Source: Agaricus subrufescens (Eukaryota > Basidiomycota > Agaricomycetes > Agaricales > Agaricaceae). Taken from it: DNA of 64,000 bases. The stretch spans positions 1,488,001 to 1,552,000 of the forward strand of contig CM057066.1 of NCBI GenBank assembly GCA_029945375.1. Reading direction: 5' to 3'. Positions 27,676 to 41,499 of the stretch are shown here, piece after piece. The notes beneath the pieces are model-generated. The model saw only the letters and a list, made by a program, of their open reading frames with translations. It had not been told where the DNA came from and ran no database searches. A program made the translations under genes and the position numbers. Each line of letters starts with the position of its first letter. Position 1 is the stretch's first letter.

Positions 27676-28866
27676 CATTCCCTTCTTGACCTCTAACCAC
27701 CACCTTCCCTTTTTGGATAGGTGGGGCATCCGCCTTAATAGCTGGGGTGCCACTCCCTGGTGAAATCGGACAAGGAGCTGAGTAGGTGGGGTGCTACTCC
27801 CTGCTGAAATCCCAGAGCTCATGTTGAATAGCACAGCTGTCATTTGTGCTATTGTTTGGATGTCATGGTGGCCACCGTTGGGCAGACTGGGGTATATTAC
27901 TCCCCTACTGCCTGACCCCCTGGGATGAAATCCCTTTGTTCCACCCTCACACCCACCACTTTCATGGATGCACCCCCTTGTCTAGACTGGCCCAAGCCCT
28001 CTGGACACCACCATGTTGGCACCACTCACAGCACCCACCTTCCCTTCCCTCAATGGACGTCAGATGCAACCACATCCAACTTTTGCCATCCCACCCCATT
28101 GGACGGTCTGATCCCCTTCTGCACTGGGCTGTGGTGTCTTCAAGAGACCCTCCCATTGTGCACCATTTTTCAGCGGCATCATGCTGCTTGATCCCCCCCA
28201 GTCATCACTCTCTGGCGGCCACCACTTTGCTGCACACTTATGCATGGCTCCCCCTTCCCTTTTCTCAGCCAGATCCTACCCTGGGTCTGGCCACCATTGG
28301 CCCGCTATTTTTGGCTGGCACCGAGTGGTTGCATTACTTTGTGATGTGACCTCATGCTCTGGGTCTACTGGCCCAACACTTGGAATGCCCAATCTCCCCG
28401 GCTTTTCCATTCTGTCTCTGACCAGCCCTGGTGACTCTAGAAGCCAGCTCACACCATTTGTTCCAGGCACTTAGCTGCCCCAACACTCCTTCCTCCCACC
28501 TTTGGGCACTATCGTTCAGCTGCTTCTCAACAAAGCAGTGTCCACTGCCCTCCCAAGGGTATTCCCATAGGTTATGCCTTTTGCAGCCTACATCATCAGT
28601 GTTGACTTAGGTTGGCACACCGCTGGTCACCATGCTGGCTTTCTGGGCTTGTATCTTGGGTGGAATGTGGCTGAAATAGTCCCTCACTCACTGTATATGA
28701 GTCCACCATTATGCTAGGGCTTGAGCACTGTGCTTGCCTGACTGCAACCTCCCCTGTGGATAAAATATAGAAAATGTAGGTGTATATAAAAAGCAATTAT
28801 TCTTCAAGTGCTTGACCACATCACACGGATATGTTTCTTTCCCTCCTAGCCTTAGGCTGAAGAGGT
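27676..28866 (+). mobile_element. Head-bearing retroposon copy j, no ORF, CpG-poor
   Basis: Head CATTCCCTTCTTGACCTC at 27676. Near the end, 28800-28850 matches the 3' UTR block of copies d and f (CTTCAAGTGCTTGACC, then ACGGATATGTTTCTTTCC). In between, Pro/Trp/His-coding open frames show no homology and arise from C/T-rich sequence. It is 3' truncated at the tyrosine-recombinase relic. Confidence 0.55.
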
Positions 28867-28949
28867 ATGGGTCTGGGGGCCCCTCCCTACAACCCACCCC
28901 TCACCCCCAACCCCTCACCCCTTAGGCCACACATCCTAGCCAAACAGAA

Positions 28950-30225
28950 GATTATTATTATTATCTCCAGTTGGGCCTCACTCACACCATCCCAACCCAA
29001 TTTGTTTGACAAAGAAGAGAGGGTGAGACAAGTTTTTGAAGCTGGATGGGATGATTCAACCTTTGCCATGTATGACACTGGTTTGCTCACTTTCCATGTC
29101 TTCTGCAATCACAAAAGTGTCCCCAAACTCAAGAGCCCCCCTGTCTTACCAAACCTTCTCTCCATTTTTGTTGCAGAGCTAGCAGGTTCCTACTCTCAAT
29201 TGACCATTGTTAACTACATAGCAGGCCTAAAAGCTTGGCATACCCTCAACCAGCTTGAGTGGCAAACTAATGATGAGGAAATAAAGATCCTCCTCAGAGC
29301 TGCCCAGAAAACCTCCCCCTCAGCCAAAAAACCAAAGCATACCCCCATCACTATTGCCATTATCTCAGCTATTCATGCCCACCTCAATCTCCAGAACCCT
29401 CTCCACATTGCAACCTTTGCTTGCCTCACCTCTGACTTCTATGCCAGGCTAGGCAAATTCACAGCCCCCAATCTAAGTGCTTTTGACAAGTTGAAATACC
29501 CCACTTGTGCCAACCTCAAAGTAGTGGTTGACTGCTCCAACATTGCAACAACCATTCTCCACTTACCAAAAACAAAGACTGCCCCAGGGAAGAAGACATC
29601 TACTAGACTGCACAGGAAGGTGTCTCTGACCCAACAGCAGCTGTCAAAACCCACCTGAGAATCAACAACCCCCCACTTGATGCCCATGTTTTTGCCTACC
29701 CCCACAACAATGCCTACAAGCCTCTCACCAAGTGAAACTTCCTCCCTGTCATCAACACTGTAGCAAAACAGGCAGGCCTAGACTTTCTGCAAGGCCATGG
29801 TATCTGCATTCACTGTGAGCCCATTTGCTAAGAGATTAGTGTCATAAATAGTCAGGAAAACCCTGCAATATATTGTTGATTCCCTTACCCACATCAACCT
29901 AGGTGAGGTATTTCCTTACATAAATGTAGCAGCAAATGAAGCTAAATTTGACTTTGTAAACCTGAATTAAGTGTCATAAAACCCTCTTTATGATACTAAT
30001 CCCTTAACTAATGGGTTCACAGAGATTGGCTCCACACTTGAAAACCTCATCCAAGGGCTATCATTTGAAGCCATGAAAACCAAAGGTTGGTGGGCAAGCA
30101 AAGCCTTCACAGTCTACATCACATCCCATGCCAAAGTCCTCACACAGTATACCCAACTTGGGGACACACAACACCCTCTAAGAATCCAACCTTCCATCTC
30201 AAGAGCAAGGAGGAGGTGAAGCATC
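28950..30225 (+). pseudogene. Tyrosine recombinase pseudogene (agaricomycete YR/Crypton-like)
   Basis: The N-terminal SAM-like part is open (WDDSTFAMYDTGLLTFHVFC, SYSQLTIVNYIAGLKAWHTL) and so is the start of the catalytic domain with FYARLGKFT (conserved Arg). The frame breaks after 29658, but AYKPLTK, AGLDFLQGHGI, IGSTLENLIQGLSFEAMKTKGWW and FTVYITSHAKVL (catalytic-Tyr region) follow in shifting frames to about 30225. A ~185-bp insertion (about 29838-30022) splits the HxxR motif. No CpG remains. The original role was DNA strand exchange in a YR transposon. Confidence 0.75.
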
Positions 30226-30596
30226 CTACAAGCTCTTCAACCTGGTCTTCCCCAGGTCCCTCCTACTCAGTAAAGGCCTTCTACCTCAGGCAGCTTGGTA
30301 GCAGCCTGCCTCAACAAAGCTGCTCTGAGCAGACAGGGAAGCCTACCCAAGTGCTTTCATCCAATCTCACTCACCAGTCCTATAGTGCCTTGCAGTCCCC
30401 TTTAACTCCCTTTTACTTTACTTGTCCTTAGCTTAGTTGGCCCCTGCTCTCAACCTTCAGTTGTGAGTCATGCAATCTCATTTTGTTTCATTTGGCCCTC
30501 AAAGCACAAATAAGTCTGGCAAAGTTCCTTATCAATAGAATTCAAATGAGCACAGCCACTAATAGAAAACTTTGTTCATTAGTGTGATACATGCTT
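30226..30596 (+). other. No gene seen
   Basis: CpG-free, A/T-rich DNA between the recombinase relic and the dehydrogenase relic. I see no coding pattern. Confidence 0.5.
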
Positions 30597-30755
30597 CTGA
30601 CCCTCCTCAAGCCCACTACTTGTGCTGTTCACAGTCTTGATAACCTTAACCCCAGCATTGGTATAGAAGTCCTGCTCATGGACACAGGACCCACCAGTCT
30701 TATCCTTGCCCAGCTTCTCAAACAGAACGGTGCCTCCCAGATTGTCATTGCTGCC

Positions 30756-31923
30756 AGGGACGGAATTATTGGTGATTATCAGCAGCAGTTTGTGTCACAA
30801 ATCATGATTTATGACAAATAATTGGCTGATATAATATTATTTTATTGTTTTATTGATATAAACTAATCACAATACTGATAATCATGATTATTTAAGCATG
30901 ACTATATATTATGCTATTACCTCATTCCAGATACAAATCATCACAATTATCATAATCATGATTATGGCAATTCTAACTTTCCTGAGTGACTCACCAAATG
31001 CCCAGCTGTCCCCTGACATGATGAGGGTCTTTCAAGACCTTTATAAACTAAGACTAGGGGTCCACCTGAGCTATTCCCAATGTTTATGTATAACTGTGGG
31101 GTGTGTGTGTGTAAGTGCATGTGTGTGCATGTGCATGTGCATATGCATGTGGTAGAGAGAAAAGAGGGGACTGTAATGTGTTACATAGCTGCTGTCATCA
31201 TTCATTAAGTCACTTTTATGAGACAGTTCCCACACCATTGTCATCAAATATTCCCAGCAATGATTTTCACAATTAGCAGCAAAGAATTTCAGTAGCTAGG
31301 TGGGCTAATTAAATCTTTAACATTTTGGTTCAATTGAACTGCAAATTGTAACATACAATTCACAAAATCTTGGAATTGTCTTGATGACAAAAGTGTGGGA
31401 ACTGTCTCATAAGAGTAACTTAATGAATGATGACAGCAGCTATGTCACACATTACAGTCCCCTCTTTTCTCTCTACCATGTGCACATGCACTTGCACTTG
31501 CACACACATGCACTTGCACACATACACCCCACACTCATACATGAACATTGGGAATGGCTCAGGTGGACCCCCAGTCTTAGTTTGTAAAGGGCTTGAAAGA
31601 CCATCATCATGTTGGGGGACAGCTGGGCATTTAATGAGTCACTTAGGAAAGTTAGAGTTGCCATAATCACAATTATGTTAATCATAATTATTTATTATCA
31701 TGATTATTTATTATTGTGATTATTTGTATTCATTATGGCATGAGGTAACAGCATACTATATAATCACACTTAAATAATCAAGATTATCAGTCCATATGTA
31801 GATAAGATACACACATAATAATCATGATTAATATTAATAAAATGATATCAGCTGATTATTTGTTGCAAATCCTGATTTGCGACATAAACCACAGATGATT
31901 AATCCTGGATTATTCAACCAATG
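30756..31923. mobile_element. 1.17-kb foldback element with ~500-bp inverted repeats
   Basis: The left arm (about 30756-31250) and right arm (about 31400-31923) are imperfect inverted copies: CTGAGTGACTCACCAAATGC and its relative AAATGAGTCACTTAGG mark the same point. The centre holds TG/CA microsatellites. TTGCTGCC (30748-30755) and TTGCTGCT (31924-31931) flank it, fitting an 8-bp duplication as made by hAT transposases. There is no transposase. Terminal bases are too diverged to fix the ends exactly. Confidence 0.65.
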
Positions 31924-32116
31924 TTGCTGCTAACAAAGGTATCAAGATGGATGTTGCCAAGAAGATGAGTACAGGTGATGAGTATCTCAAACAAGACTGT
32001 CAAAACCCTGAGGCACAATGGGAGCAATTGAAGGACAATCCTTATGGGTTTGATATTGTCATTGAGGTAACCAGTGTGGAAAAATTGGCCAATGAGAGTA
32101 TTAACTATGTACACTG

Positions 32117-33497
32117 TTGAAGAGACTAGATTGGTGTGAATGTGGAAAGATAAAATATAAAAATATAAAATTGAATACAAATGCAACCCTTTGAAATACA
32201 CTGAGTCTCAAGTGCAGTTCATGGGGAGAATAAGTCAGAAAGAAAGTGAAAGTATGAGTCTTGATTAAGTATTAAATGAAAATAGGGGTAGAATAGAAAT
32301 GTAAAACATGTCTCAACTGAATAGAGACCTCTCTTCCAGACCTATGCCATTTTGATTGAAACCTTTGCAACAAGGGGCTAAGCTTGCAATGACTGTCCTC
32401 AATAGGATGGGTTAGACAACTATCTAGGAGGGGTAGTGAGTCTGCCCTAGTAATGCCTCAACAAACTCAGAGAGCCTTGACCTGCCTTTGCACTTTGAGA
32501 CAGACTGCAAGACAAGTCAAGCTAGCACTGAATGCTATCGCAATCCTATTAGACCAGTGAAGATACTCTCTCAAGCAGAACACAAGTCCTTCCAAGTTGA
32601 GAAAGAACTTAAGAAATGCTTAGAACACTGTGAAGTTTAACCAAACTCAATTTCACTTGCACAGTGCTTGGGCAAAGATTTGATTCCAAACCTTGTCCTT
32701 GACTGGTGACTATATACAATATACAATAAAAAAACTGAGACAAAATAAACAAATATGAAACAAATAACCCTGTCTATATCCAGCACTGAATGGGTATAGT
32801 CTCCTCGACTCATCTTTCTCCACCAATCAACAGTCTTGACTATTCAGTCTCCTCAACTGAACATTGCACTTGTCTAATATCCTGCTTCTCATTGGCTAAC
32901 AATCATTCAAACCCTAGACCCTAATCCAGGATCCCTCAAGATTCATCCTTCACTGATCAATCCTTTGATAAGATGTCCTTGATTAGACCAAATTCCTATC
33001 TCACCTTCAGTTGCTTTGAGATTATCAATGCTGCCATCTGATCCAGAGTCTTGACCAATAATTCCAACAGTCTTGCTTCAGTTCATTCAGTCTCATCATG
33101 TGTGAGTCACCTACTTCCTAGCATTTCCATATTAGGCAGGTAGTAGTTATAGAATCAGTCTAGCATAAAGTCTGCTAAAGAAAGCATGATCCACTAAGTC
33201 CTCAAGCTATCCCATAGCCAGTCTTGGTGATAATTCCCAATAAAATCTCCCTAGGCTCAGCCTCAACACTTCCATTTTAAAGTCCTCAAACACAATTATA
33301 TTCCCCCTAACAGTACAGTTTTCCTGTTAGGAACCATGGATTCAATCTCAACTGATCCCTAGTTTGCCCTGTCCTCACACATGTCCTCAACTGATCTCAT
33401 TACCAACAGGGTGGCCAATTACTCATTCTTGAGCCTAATATGCATGCCTAACTGTCTTAAATGTATATTTTCATGTGTAAAATGGCCGGGGCTGTAA
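32117..33497. repeat. LTR-like repeat, copy 2, inserted in the dehydrogenase relic
   Basis: The right ~610 bp (32885-33497) match 20976-21580; the left part is unique in this window. A short direct repeat ACACTGT surrounds it (32111-32117, 33497-33503). Most CpGs of copy 1 appear as TG or CA here. No ORF. It may be a solo LTR; the ends TG...CA cannot be reconciled with a clean 5-bp duplication. Confidence 0.55.
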
Positions 33498-34129
33498 CAC
33501 TGTGGAGGTATTGATGATCTACAGAGTGAAGAGAACAAGGCTCTCGTACACTGGCCTCCGTCAAAGGTAGCTGGTATTCCTGCCTTGTGAAGCAATCCAC
33601 TCACTCAAATTCTCTTTGAGAAAAGATCTTTGGAGATGAGATCAGGGTGCATATTTGCATGTCAATTACAAGCCTCCTACTCACTATGAGCTTCCTTGAG
33701 TAGATTATCGGATCCTTCTCCCAAACATACTACTTCCCATGCGCCGTCGCCTGCCTCGACAGTGGCAAGATCAACGTGAAACGAATGGTCACGGATACCT
33801 TCAAGCTCAAGGGTTACAAACTTGCTCTTGACAAGATGAAGAGCAGAGGCGCCCTCAAGATTGCAATTAAACCTTGAGATTGAGAACGAAACTTCAAGTG
33901 AACGGTAAAGGGGGGCCTGGGCGACAAGGCAATGGGTGTAAAGTGGACTTGCATATATAAGGAGTTTGAGCGAGAATAGTGAAACTGTAATCAGAAGTTA
34001 GCGTCAATTGTAAAGAAGTTCAGGTGGCCTTGATTGATAAGTAGAAGACTATGAGTAAATTAATTGAGATGTATGAAAATTCTAGGATCAAGATCAAGTC
34101 TCTCTACAGGAATAAATAGATAAATTATC

Positions 34130-38059
<3,930 letters not shown>

Positions 38060-38154
38060 CGACGGAAGACGAAACACAAGAGGGAGCACGTGACCGCGCC
38101 TGTGATCGCCAATGGCCCAGCTCATGCTCCTAAATTGCTAGCTGAGCCGCCTCA

Positions 38155-40591
38155 AGTCTTCCGCCGTATTTCGAGGAAGATGTTTTGGCGCGTTATTCTG
38201 CGCGTCCTGCCCTCATAGCCCGTCAGGAGGCTTCGCGTTCTCATGCTGGGCCTCCGTCTCGCAATCTCAAGGATGTTCCGTACTTGGCTTGGGATTACGA
38301 GGAATTCAACAGGCATATCCAGGCTCTGGCTCGAGGTTTACTCGCGATCGGTGTCAGGAAAGGTGATAGGGTGGCTATCGTCATGGGGAACAATAGGTGA
38401 GTACCAATCGTGCGTTCGAGCTTCTCTTCAGAATTTGAGCCCATTTCACAGTGCGTATGTCATGTTACAATGGGTGTGTGCCAGTATCGGTGCTGTACTC
38501 GCGACTATCAACCCTGCTTACAAGTTACAGGGGCTCGTGCGTTTATTTCACACTATCGTTAACAGACTGAGTACCAAATTCCTAATAATCTTGGTGCAAA
38601 GCATCTTGTGATCGTTCCCCGTATCCGTACATCCACCTATGTCGAAACATTATCCCAAGCGTTTCCTCAAATTCGATCTCAACAATCCGGTGAACTTGAA
38701 ATTGAAGAGATGCCGGAGCTTCGGAATTTGATCGTTGGGGTTAATGCGGAAGAGGAGACGGCGCGACTTGAAAAACTGAAGATCAAATCTATGATTGATT
38801 GGAGAGAGATCTTGTTGTGGAACGATAATACTATCGAAGGAACAAAGTTGAATGAGATCAAGAATGGTCTGGAGAACGATGATATCATCAACTTGCAATT
38901 TACGAGATATCTTTACTTTTTCTGATACTGAACGACCTCTCACATTGCTCTCTTGGTAGTGGGACGACGGGGCTTCCAAAAGCGGTTTCGGTTTGTATTC
39001 CTTCGTCTTCAGTTGGTGACATGGGTTGACGTAGAGTCTAGCTTACACATTCCAAATTTTTCAACAATGGAATCAACATCGGTCACAGCAAGTGGTTTAC
39101 AGAACGAGATGTCTTATGTATGTTTTCCGACTATCGATTTTCCAAGCTCATCCTAACGGTCAACCTCTTTTAGGCAACACACCTCCCCTTTTCCATTGTT
39201 TTGATAAATTTACAACATTCCTCTGCGGGTGTTCTTCAAATAAGCTGATGATTTCTTTTCTTCTAAACACGCCCTGTGTTAGGGAATCTAGCCACGTGGA
39301 CTCCTGGTGCTTGCATTGTGTATCTTCCTCGGTTTTCGACCCCGCCTCTGTTGTAGACGCTGTGACAGAGGGAAAGTGTACGGCACTACATGGTGTGCCA
39401 ACGCACTTTTTAGGTGTACTCTCAGAAATCAAGAAGTGTAAAGCTTCGGGTGGATTCTTCAGTGTTGAGACCTTGAGGTGTGTACCTCTCGTATAAAGAT
39501 TCTGATGGGTTTATAAACTAGCGTTTGATAGGACTGGCATTGCGGCGGGATCGCCTATACCTATTGATCTAACGAAGACCCTGGTGGCGAAAGTGAATTT
39601 GAGAGATTTAACGGTCGCGTATGGAATGAGTGGGTACTATCTCTTTTTGAACTGGTGAACTGAACCCATTATTTGTTTTTTCTTTCCCTTTTGACAGCGG
39701 AAACGAGTCCTGTGTCGTTTCAACCAACGCCAGTCGATCCATTGATCAAACGTGTAGAGACTGTTGGAAAGATATTGCCTCTTACAAAGGCGAAAACCGT
39801 GGATAAGGAAGGGAATATTGTACCTGTAGGTACACCTGGTGAGATTATAGTCGCTGGGTATCTTTTACAAAAGGGGTCAGTCGATTTTTGATGTGTGTGG
39901 TTCTTTTTTGGCTGAACGGGGCTTTGTAGGTATTGGAATGAGGAGGCTCAAACGAGAGAGGTTATGAAACAGGACGAGGAGGGAATTTTGTGGATGTCGA
40001 CCGGTGATGAGGGGATTATGGATGAGGAAGGATATCTCAAGAGTAAGTGGTCTTTTGCTATAACTTCTCAGGTACTGAAAGTCAAGTCTTGTCTCGTCAG
40101 TTGTCGGTAGAATAAAAGATATCATTATCCGAGGTGGCGAGGTATGATATATGAGTTAACAATAGCATGACAATCCGCTGATGGTTTACCTCAAGAATCT
40201 ATTCCCCGTTCAAATTAAGAACGCATTAACGGAGTATGATTCGATACGAGAAGCTGCGGTAGCTTTCGGTTCCGGATGCAAAATATGGTGAGGTTGGGGC
40301 TTGGATTATTCGTGAACCGAGAAAGGATGTGGTTTTCGAGAGAGGGTGTGAGGATGACTCTTACGCGAAGTATGAATCCTCAGGTAAATATCTAGGAGGA
40401 TAATTGCTTATAAAGGATCCTGGTTCTGACTATGTCTTTTTTTGTAGAATGCGCCTGCGTGGGTTTGGTTTATTGGGGAAGACGTCGATGCTACCGAGTT
40501 GCCGAAAACTGCTAGTGGGAAGGTACAGAAGCATATATTAAGGGAATGGAGTCGTGAGATGGCGAATAAAGGCGTTGTAAGGGTGCGGTGA
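38155..40591 (+). pseudogene. AMP-binding acyl-CoA synthetase (ACSF2-like), frameshifted
   Basis: Multi-exon relative of medium-chain acyl-CoA synthetases: LAWDYEEFNRHIQALARGLL, AYVMLQWVCASIGAVLATINPAYKL, VIVPRIRTSTYVETL, P-loop-like SGTTGLPKAV (38.96 kb), TPPLFHCF, CTALHGVPTHF, KAKTVDKEGNIVPVGTPGEI, WMSTGDEGIMDEEGYL, VGRIKDIIIRGGE and LPKTASGKVQKHILREW. At least three single-base frame breaks are seen: near the start (around 38150; no usable ATG in the right frame), at 39317-39330 (between IVY and SSVFDP) and near 40260 (between AAV and DAKYGE). Either it is a recent pseudogene or the assembly has indel errors here. It is divergent from the IleRS gene. Confidence 0.7.
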
Positions 40592-40927
40592 TAGGAAGTT
40601 GCTTTACTCAACGATAAATTGTCAGCTACTAACTGTCGTTGGGGCGGAAAACCCATACTTTGTTCGTGTTTGGTCGAGTCCGCTATAGGACGTACGCACG
40701 TGAGTCGGCTGGGAAGGAGCCTGCGCAGTGCGCTTACGCTCGAATACAAGTTAGGCTCAGTTGTTTGCGTGACCGTAAGAGAGATACTAAATTGTAACCT
40801 ACAGGTTTTCACTTTTTTAAGCTGAAACTACTCTGTATACCGACTGCAACAACACGTGTAACCGAACTATAACTGCCACATCTTGCCCAGAACTTTGAAC
40901 AAAGCTATTCAAGACAAATCCCAAGGA
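40592..40927 (+). other. No gene seen
   Basis: Intergenic; no coding pattern or repeat recognised. Confidence 0.4.
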
Positions 40928-41299
40928 ATGAGTAGATACCAAACACCAGCACAGGCACCTAACCCATGCTACCTACAACCAGCGACATGGACTGAGAACT
41001 ATATAGGGGTACCAGGGGAATCCCACTCGCACAGCGAGCACTATCCACTGATGACGGAGGAGATTGAACCACAAATCCTGAATCGGGAAAAAGAAATAGG
41101 AGAACAGAGCGGACAGTCGCTTGACCAGGAAAACAACGGGACACAGTTCCCACAACCGACTAGCAAAGGAGGTAATACCTCGGTAGTGGAAAGCATCTAT
41201 ACGGAAGGTGCAACGAACAATAACGCGAGAAGGGACGACCCACGAACACCCGAAGAGCCAATCGAACTACCGATGCAGGGCCAGCGTAATGTGCCTTAG
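40928..41299 (+). CDS. Hypothetical 123-residue hydrophilic protein
   Basis: From ATG at 40928 (MSRYQTPAQAPNPCYLQPA) to TAG. Very polar, rich in Glu, Gln, Asn, Pro and Thr; no membrane helix, signal or motif. The composition resembles the N-terminus of some retrotransposon Gag proteins, and the flank holds no further ORF, so it may be a stub of a retroelement. It lies between the acyl-CoA synthetase relic and ILV2, converging with the latter. Not recognised. Confidence 0.3.
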   Translation: MSRYQTPAQAPNPCYLQPATWTENYIGVPGESHSHSEHYPLMTEEIEPQILNREKEIGEQSGQSLDQENNGTQFPQPTSKGGNTSVVESIYTEGATNNNARRDDPRTPEEPIELPMQGQRNVP

Positions 41300-41499
41300 T
41301 AACATTTTCATTCTAATTTTCATTCTAATACGTGTAAAAGGTATGATGAACTAAAAATATAGATTGCAAAGATGTGTTAGAAATAATTTAAAAAAAAGAA
41401 AAAAAAGAAGAAAAAAAAAGGTCTTCTAGCACGTTTCCCCTTTTTTCGAATCCACCTCCATCATCGCCATCCGTAGGGATTTTGAAACCGAGCGACACC

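Larger units (their letters stand above)
30597..33877 (+). pseudogene. Zinc-type alcohol/sorbitol dehydrogenase-like pseudogene in three pieces
   Basis: Piece 1 (30597-30747): CAVHSLDNL and the degraded Rossmann motif GPTSLILAQLLKQNGA. Piece 2 (31932-32117): [11 protein letters not shown]...[20 protein letters not shown]. Piece 3 (33500-33877): ALVHWPPSK, then [28 protein letters not shown]...[12 protein letters not shown] and a stop. Piece 3 has a frameshift before ALVHW and non-coding sequence between SK and IIGSF, possibly an intron. The pieces match a medium-chain polyol dehydrogenase (sorbitol/arabinitol type). The N-terminal catalytic domain is missing upstream. Two insertions, 30756-31923 and 32117-33497, separate the pieces. 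Confidence 0.75.

Noticed and set aside
27846..28474. Several overlapping ORFs (167, 97 and 88 codons) in element j
   Set aside because: Several frames on both strands are open because the DNA is C/T-rich and poor in CpG; Trp/His/Pro-rich translations match no family.
30898..31666. Paired ORFs with TFLSDS.NAQLSP on opposite strands
   Set aside because: They are the two arms of the foldback element read in opposite directions; the Cys-rich tails come from TG repeats.
41388..41430. Poly(A) of a retroposon near ILV2 3' end
   Set aside because: An A/G-rich run without head, 3' tail or duplication; probably simple sequence in the intergenic spacer.
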